Part shown: in pieces, positions 60,381 to 64,000 of the stretch
How positions within the stretch are numbered: the stretch's first letter is position 1
How the letters are laid out: each line of letters begins with the position of its first letter
NCBI GenBank assembly: GCA_017505525.1
Contig: JAFVPB010000007.1
Span: 1 to 64,000 of the forward strand
Direction: 5' to 3'
DNA: 64,000 nt
DNA from: Clostridia bacterium
Lineage (GTDB): Bacteria > Bacillota > Clostridia > UMGS1883
The notes under the pieces: model-generated
Told to the model about the DNA's origin: nothing
The model's input: only the letters and a program-made list of their open reading frames with translations
Database searches by the model: none
Position numbers and translations under genes: made by a program

Positions 60381-63300
60381 ATGAAGAAAATAAGTTTTGT
60401 ACTGATTTTCGCCATTATGGTTAATCTCTTGCCGATGCAGCTTGTTACTGCAACAACACAAGAGGATTGGCTTCGTCCTGATATGAATATAGATTTAAGC
60501 GGTTTTTCAGATACAGAGGATCACTGGATAAATGAAACAGCAGTTCTTTTGAAAAACGAAGGAATTGCATTAGCTGATGAAGACGGAAATTTCAATCCTG
60601 AAGAAAAAATTACAAGAGGGGAATTTATAGAATTTCTGCTTGCAAAGGAAATTAATGAAAGCAGCAGCTACAGTGTTTCCTACACTGATATTGATGAAAC
60701 CGACAGAGTTTATCCATATATACAGGCAGCGTGCGAAAATGGTTATATAGATCCGATTTTGATTGTGGATAATAAATTTTTACCCGATCATTCTCTTACA
60801 AGAGAAGAGGCTTGCGTGTTTATTGCAAAATATGCAGAAAAGAAAGGCTTTGCAAATTCAGTGAAGCTGAATACGTTTAAAGACGACAGAGCAATTCATT
60901 CCTGCTATAAAAATGCAGTATACAGTGCGGTTAAAAAGGGATTTATTGAAGGCTACACAGATGGGTATATTCGCCCGAGAGAGTATATGACAAAGGCAGA
61001 GGCTCTTGAGTGCGTAAGAAAAATTTATGAATATTATGTTCCTCTTGCAATTTATGTAGACGGAGAAAACGGAAGTGATACGTATGACGGAACTATTGAA
61101 AATCCCGTTAAAACACTTCAAAAAGCAACCGATATTGCAGGAGAATACAAGAATTATATTGATACAAATAAAATTGACCACAACCTTAATATGAATATAA
61201 GGTTGCAAAATGAAATATTTGTGGAAAACACTTTAGCTCTCGACAGCACAGATTCGCCATTAGGTGACAGTCAGTTAATCTATTCTTCTTATGGGGAAGA
61301 GCAGGCTGTTATTTCCGGAGGAAGGCATTTCAAAGGAAACTGGCAGGATTCGGGCGACAGAGGCATTAAAAAGCTTTATGTTGGCACAGATATAAAAACA
61401 CGCCAGATGTTTGTAAATGGTATGAGAATGACTCGTGCAAGAACAGAATCAGGCTTCAAAGAAGCTTCCTATTTAATAAAGGAAGAAAAAGCATACTACA
61501 CGGAAGACGATATTTTTGTATCGGCTGAAGATGTAGCGGGGCTTGAAATGGTATTCCTTGTTACATGGACAGAGCCGAGGATTACGGCAGTTTCCAAGGA
61601 AATATCGGGAGACGGATGTATTTTGAATATGCAAACAGGCTTTAACAGTCTGATTAATAAAAATCATCTTTCGGTAAATATGCCCGACCATTTCGAGAAT
61701 ATGTATGAATTTCTCGATGAACCTGGCGAGTGGTATCTCGATAACGACGGATGGCTTTACTACTGGCCATACGATTTTGTAAATCTCAGCACCGCTGATA
61801 TTGTGCTTCCCGTAACAGACGGCTTGGTTACCGTGATAGGAGAGGCAGATAATCAGGTAAAGAATATCGCGTTTGTTGATGTTGCATTTAAGTATTCCTC
61901 ATGGATGCTCCCAAGCGGAGAAAGAGGATATTCAGATGCACAGGGCGGCAGAATCCGTCACACGCGCGACCATATCCCGGGCGCTTCGGTTTGGGTAAGA
62001 TTTGCTGATAATATAACAATTGAGGATTGCACGTTCTCCAAGCTTGGCGCAAGCGGACTTAACGCAACCGATAACGTAACCGATATACGCATTTACGGAA
62101 ACCATATATATGATATTTCAGGATGCGGAATGTATGTGGGAAATCACGGCGCAGAGGGATATACCATTCCTACAGGCGGAGTTGCTTACGACCCATATTT
62201 ATCTGAAAGAATTATCATATCGAATAACTTTATTCACGACTATGGCATTGAATACGGCTCTTCCGACGGACTTGAAGTGATGGCGGCATCTTATGTTGAG
62301 GTAAGTCATAACGAGGTTGCTCACGGAAGATATTCCGGTATAGTTGTGGGCTATGGTAAAAATGGCGCTAAAAAGGATTCAAGCGGAAACAAAATTGCAG
62401 AAGCAGGATATAAATATGCAATCGATGTGGAAAACAACTACGTTCACGATGTGCTTAACGGCCATATTTATGATGGCGGTTCGATATATGTTACAGAATT
62501 GACAGACGGAACATTTGACCGTTACAACACAATTCAGAACAACTATCTTGAAAATCAGCGTAACAGAACATCCATATTATATCTTGATAACAGCTCAAGC
62601 TTCTGGAATGTTAACCATAATGTGGTTGATACAAGAAGAATGCCATTATGGCATAGAAACCGTCAGTCTATTCTTCTACCTCCTATGTGGTTTTCATCAG
62701 GTGGATGGGATAACAACCCCGTTGACTATAACTACATTTCAAAAGAATCTGAAAATGAAAGCCATAAGGGCGGCGACTACACAAATCCTGAGGGAGAAGC
62801 GGCAACCTTTGGAGAGCATATCTACTATGTCGATTTAGAAAACGAAGAATGGCCAAGCGAGGCAAAGAGCATTATACAAAATGCAGGTCTTACACAAGAG
62901 TATCTTGAAAAATATTCTTATGCATATCCAATGCTTGAGATTGACACATACTCTGTACATTATATAGAGGAAGGAAATACCTTAAATATTCCAAGTGCAG
63001 CAGGTAATTACACAAGCAACGTGAAAAGCTACGGAAGAAAATATGCTGAGGCACAAAGCAATGATTATTCAGTTTACTATTCTACCGATAAACCTGATGT
63101 TGTTTCTGTAAGCAGCGCAGGTGTGGTTACACCGCTCGGTCAGGGAACTGCCAATGTAAGAATTATGCAGAAAACAGGAGACGTACTCAGAGTAAAAAGC
63201 GTACCTGTTGTAACCGATGATGTGTTTACCTACGTGGAAACAGATGTTGACGATATGTATATGTATGTGGGTAACAACTACGATATTGGCCACACTGCAT

Positions 63301-64000
63301 ACACGGTAAGTGGAAAAGAAATCGATTCAACGGCAACATATCAGAGTACAGATACCTCGATTGCCACAGTTGACACGCAGGGCAGCGTTACGGCAGTAAA
63401 AGCGGGGGAAACCTATGTTACTGTGAATGTAACGGCAGAAAATAAAACTGTTTCAAAAACAGTGCTTGTTCACGTTAAGGATCGACCAACATCAGAAGGT
63501 ATTAACTTAGATGAGTACCACGTTGTTGATTTTGAAGGTGCAAGAGCAGAAAACTTCGGAATGTGGTATAACGGCGACAGTAACAATCCCGCTACAGCTT
63601 TTGGCAAAGGCATTCGAATAGCACCTATGTGGTATGCATCAGCCTATAAAAAATATAACTGCGACGAGCTTTTAAAATTTAATATGAAGGTTAATAAAAC
63701 GGGGGATAATCCCGTTTGGCTGGAATTAAAAGCCTCTAATCATAAAGAAGCTTATGATGCAGAAAATCAAAGCCACTATTTTATTCAGTTCAGAGAAGGA
63801 GAACCATTCTTAGTTACACGATACGAAACGGGCGTGAAGAGTGATGGCAACCGTCATAATGGGCCTGTTCAGAGCTTGGTTGACTTTAAATACGGAACAG
63901 AATACGAGGTTATAGTGGGTTGCGTTGAAAACGGATATTCCACCGAAGTAATAATGCTGATGAGGGAAGCGGGAACGGATGATGAATTTGCCACTGCAAT
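60381..64000 (+). CDS. second SLH-anchored beta-helix protein (partial, runs off the end)
   Basis: A paralogue of the preceding protein, open for over 1200 codons to the end of the window without a stop. Signal peptide (about 1-26), three SLH modules directly after it (about 38-215; no CBM-like domain), a beta-helix (about 220-870) with RQMFVNGMRMTRAR, HDYGIEYGSSDGLE and GSIYVTELTDG, two BIG2-type modules (about 890-1040) and the start of the same C-terminal domain. GGGTGATG precedes the ATG. Much of the helix is strongly similar to the neighbour, so this is a tandem gene duplication. Confidence 0.85.
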   Translation, partial: MKKISFVLIFAIMVNLLPMQLVTATTQEDWLRPDMNIDLSGFSDTEDHWINETAVLLKNEGIALADEDGNFNPEEKITRGEFIEFLLAKEINESSSYSVSYTDIDETDRVYPYIQAACENGYIDPILIVDNKFLPDHSLTREEACVFIAKYAEKKGFANSVKLNTFKDDRAIHSCYKNAVYSAVKKGFIEGYTDGYIRPREYMTKAEALECVRKIYEYYVPLAIYVDGENGSDTYDGTIENPVKTLQKATDIAGEYKNYIDTNKIDHNLNMNIRLQNEIFVENTLALDSTDSPLGDSQLIYSSYGEEQAVISGGRHFKGNWQDSGDRGIKKLYVGTDIKTRQMFVNGMRMTRARTESGFKEASYLIKEEKAYYTEDDIFVSAEDVAGLEMVFLVTWTEPRITAVSKEISGDGCILNMQTGFNSLINKNHLSVNMPDHFENMYEFLDEPGEWYLDNDGWLYYWPYDFVNLSTADIVLPVTDGLVTVIGEADNQVKNIAFVDVAFKYSSWMLPSGERGYSDAQGGRIRHTRDHIPGASVWVRFADNITIEDCTFSKLGASGLNATDNVTDIRIYGNHIYDISGCGMYVGNHGAEGYTIPTGGVAYDPYLSERIIISNNFIHDYGIEYGSSDGLEVMAASYVEVSHNEVAHGRYSGIVVGYGKNGAKKDSSGNKIAEAGYKYAIDVENNYVHDVLNGHIYDGGSIYVTELTDGTFDRYNTIQNNYLENQRNRTSILYLDNSSSFWNVNHNVVDTRRMPLWHRNRQSILLPPMWFSSGGWDNNPVDYNYISKESENESHKGGDYTNPEGEAATFGEHIYYVDLENEEWPSEAKSIIQNAGLTQEYLEKYSYAYPMLEIDTYSVHYIEEGNTLNIPSAAGNYTSNVKSYGRKYAEAQSNDYSVYYSTDKPDVVSVSSAGVVTPLGQGTANVRIMQKTGDVLRVKSVPVVTDDVFTYVETDVDDMYMYVGNNYDIGHTAYTVSGKEIDSTATYQSTDTSIATVDTQGSVTAVKAGETYVTVNVTAENKTVSKTVLVHVKDRPTSEGINLDEYHVVDFEGARAENFGMWYNGDSNNPATAFGKGIRIAPMWYASAYKKYNCDELLKFNMKVNKTGDNPVWLELKASNHKEAYDAENQSHYFIQFREGEPFLVTRYETGVKSDGNRHNGPVQSLVDFKYGTEYEVIVGCVENGYSTEVIMLMREAGTDDEFATA

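Overview
The window looks like chromosomal DNA of an anaerobic, AT-leaning member of the Clostridia (Firmicutes). The reasons are strong AAGGAGG-type ribosome binding sites, sigma-A promoters with 17-bp spacers, a clostridial sodium-pump decarboxylase operon, an electron-bifurcating [FeFe] hydrogenase operon, a GerMN lipoprotein and several S-layer-homology (SLH) exoproteins. The mix of SLH-anchored beta-helix proteins with uronate catabolism recalls pectin- or hemicellulose-degrading gut Clostridia such as Monoglobus-like lineages, but that placement is inference only.

Layout. 1-436 is non-coding, hairpin-rich repeat DNA. 548-5483 is a five-gene operon: carboxyltransferase, OadG-like, biotin carrier, OadB-like Na+ pump and OadA-like carboxyltransferase. 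5475-5937 is a non-coding block bounded by a perfect 26-bp direct repeat. 6038-7522 is a DUF1846 protein. 7601-8728 is a small reverse operon (HTH repressor, C39-like protease-fold protein, lipoprotein). It diverges from 9033-11072, a secreted protein built on exact 96-bp tandem repeats; a 174-bp MITE-like element carrying a strong promoter lies between them. 11370-17527 is one co-directional run: two-component system, GerMN lipoprotein, DRTGG protein, anti-sigma-like ATPase, sensory [FeFe] hydrogenase, second DRTGG protein and PHP phosphoesterase. 17667-22656 is the HydC-HydB-HydA operon with two accessory genes. 22958-23746 (reverse) is ThiT under a TPP riboswitch. A tRNA-Glu(CTC) at 23863-23938 opens an accessory stretch to about 30.05 kb: toxin-antitoxin pair, replication-initiator-like protein with a possible origin, ceramidase-like hydrolase, excisionase-like protein and decayed gene fragments.

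30.8-39.3 kb (forward) is a glucuronate cluster: AraC regulator, uronate isomerase, SDR fructuronate reductase, mannonate dehydratase, two paralogous unknown proteins, GH39, RraA-like and M55 peptidase. 39.4-48.1 kb (reverse) is a second carbohydrate cluster: GH39-like, metallo-beta-lactamase-fold, galactonate-dehydratase-like enolase, SDR, two tandemly duplicated creatininase-family proteins, a GNAT_C-type protein and GH30. Two AraC regulators (48.3-49.9 kb) separate it from an operon (50.2 kb to the end) with one unknown intracellular protein and four secreted SLH proteins. The last two of these are paralogous beta-helix proteins, and the final one runs off the window.

How it fits together. 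The surface SLH/beta-helix proteins and the intracellular GH39, GH30 and GH39-like enzymes could release uronic-acid-containing sugars. UxaC, the SDR and UxuA, together with the galactonate-dehydratase-like enzyme, convert sugar acids to 2-keto-3-deoxy acids. KDG kinase, KDPG aldolase and any sugar transporter are not in the window. Reductant from fermentation would leave as H2 through HydABC, with the neighbouring sensory hydrogenase and signalling genes probably controlling it. The decarboxylase/transcarboxylase operon would link C4 acids and acyl-CoA carboxylation to a Na+ gradient.
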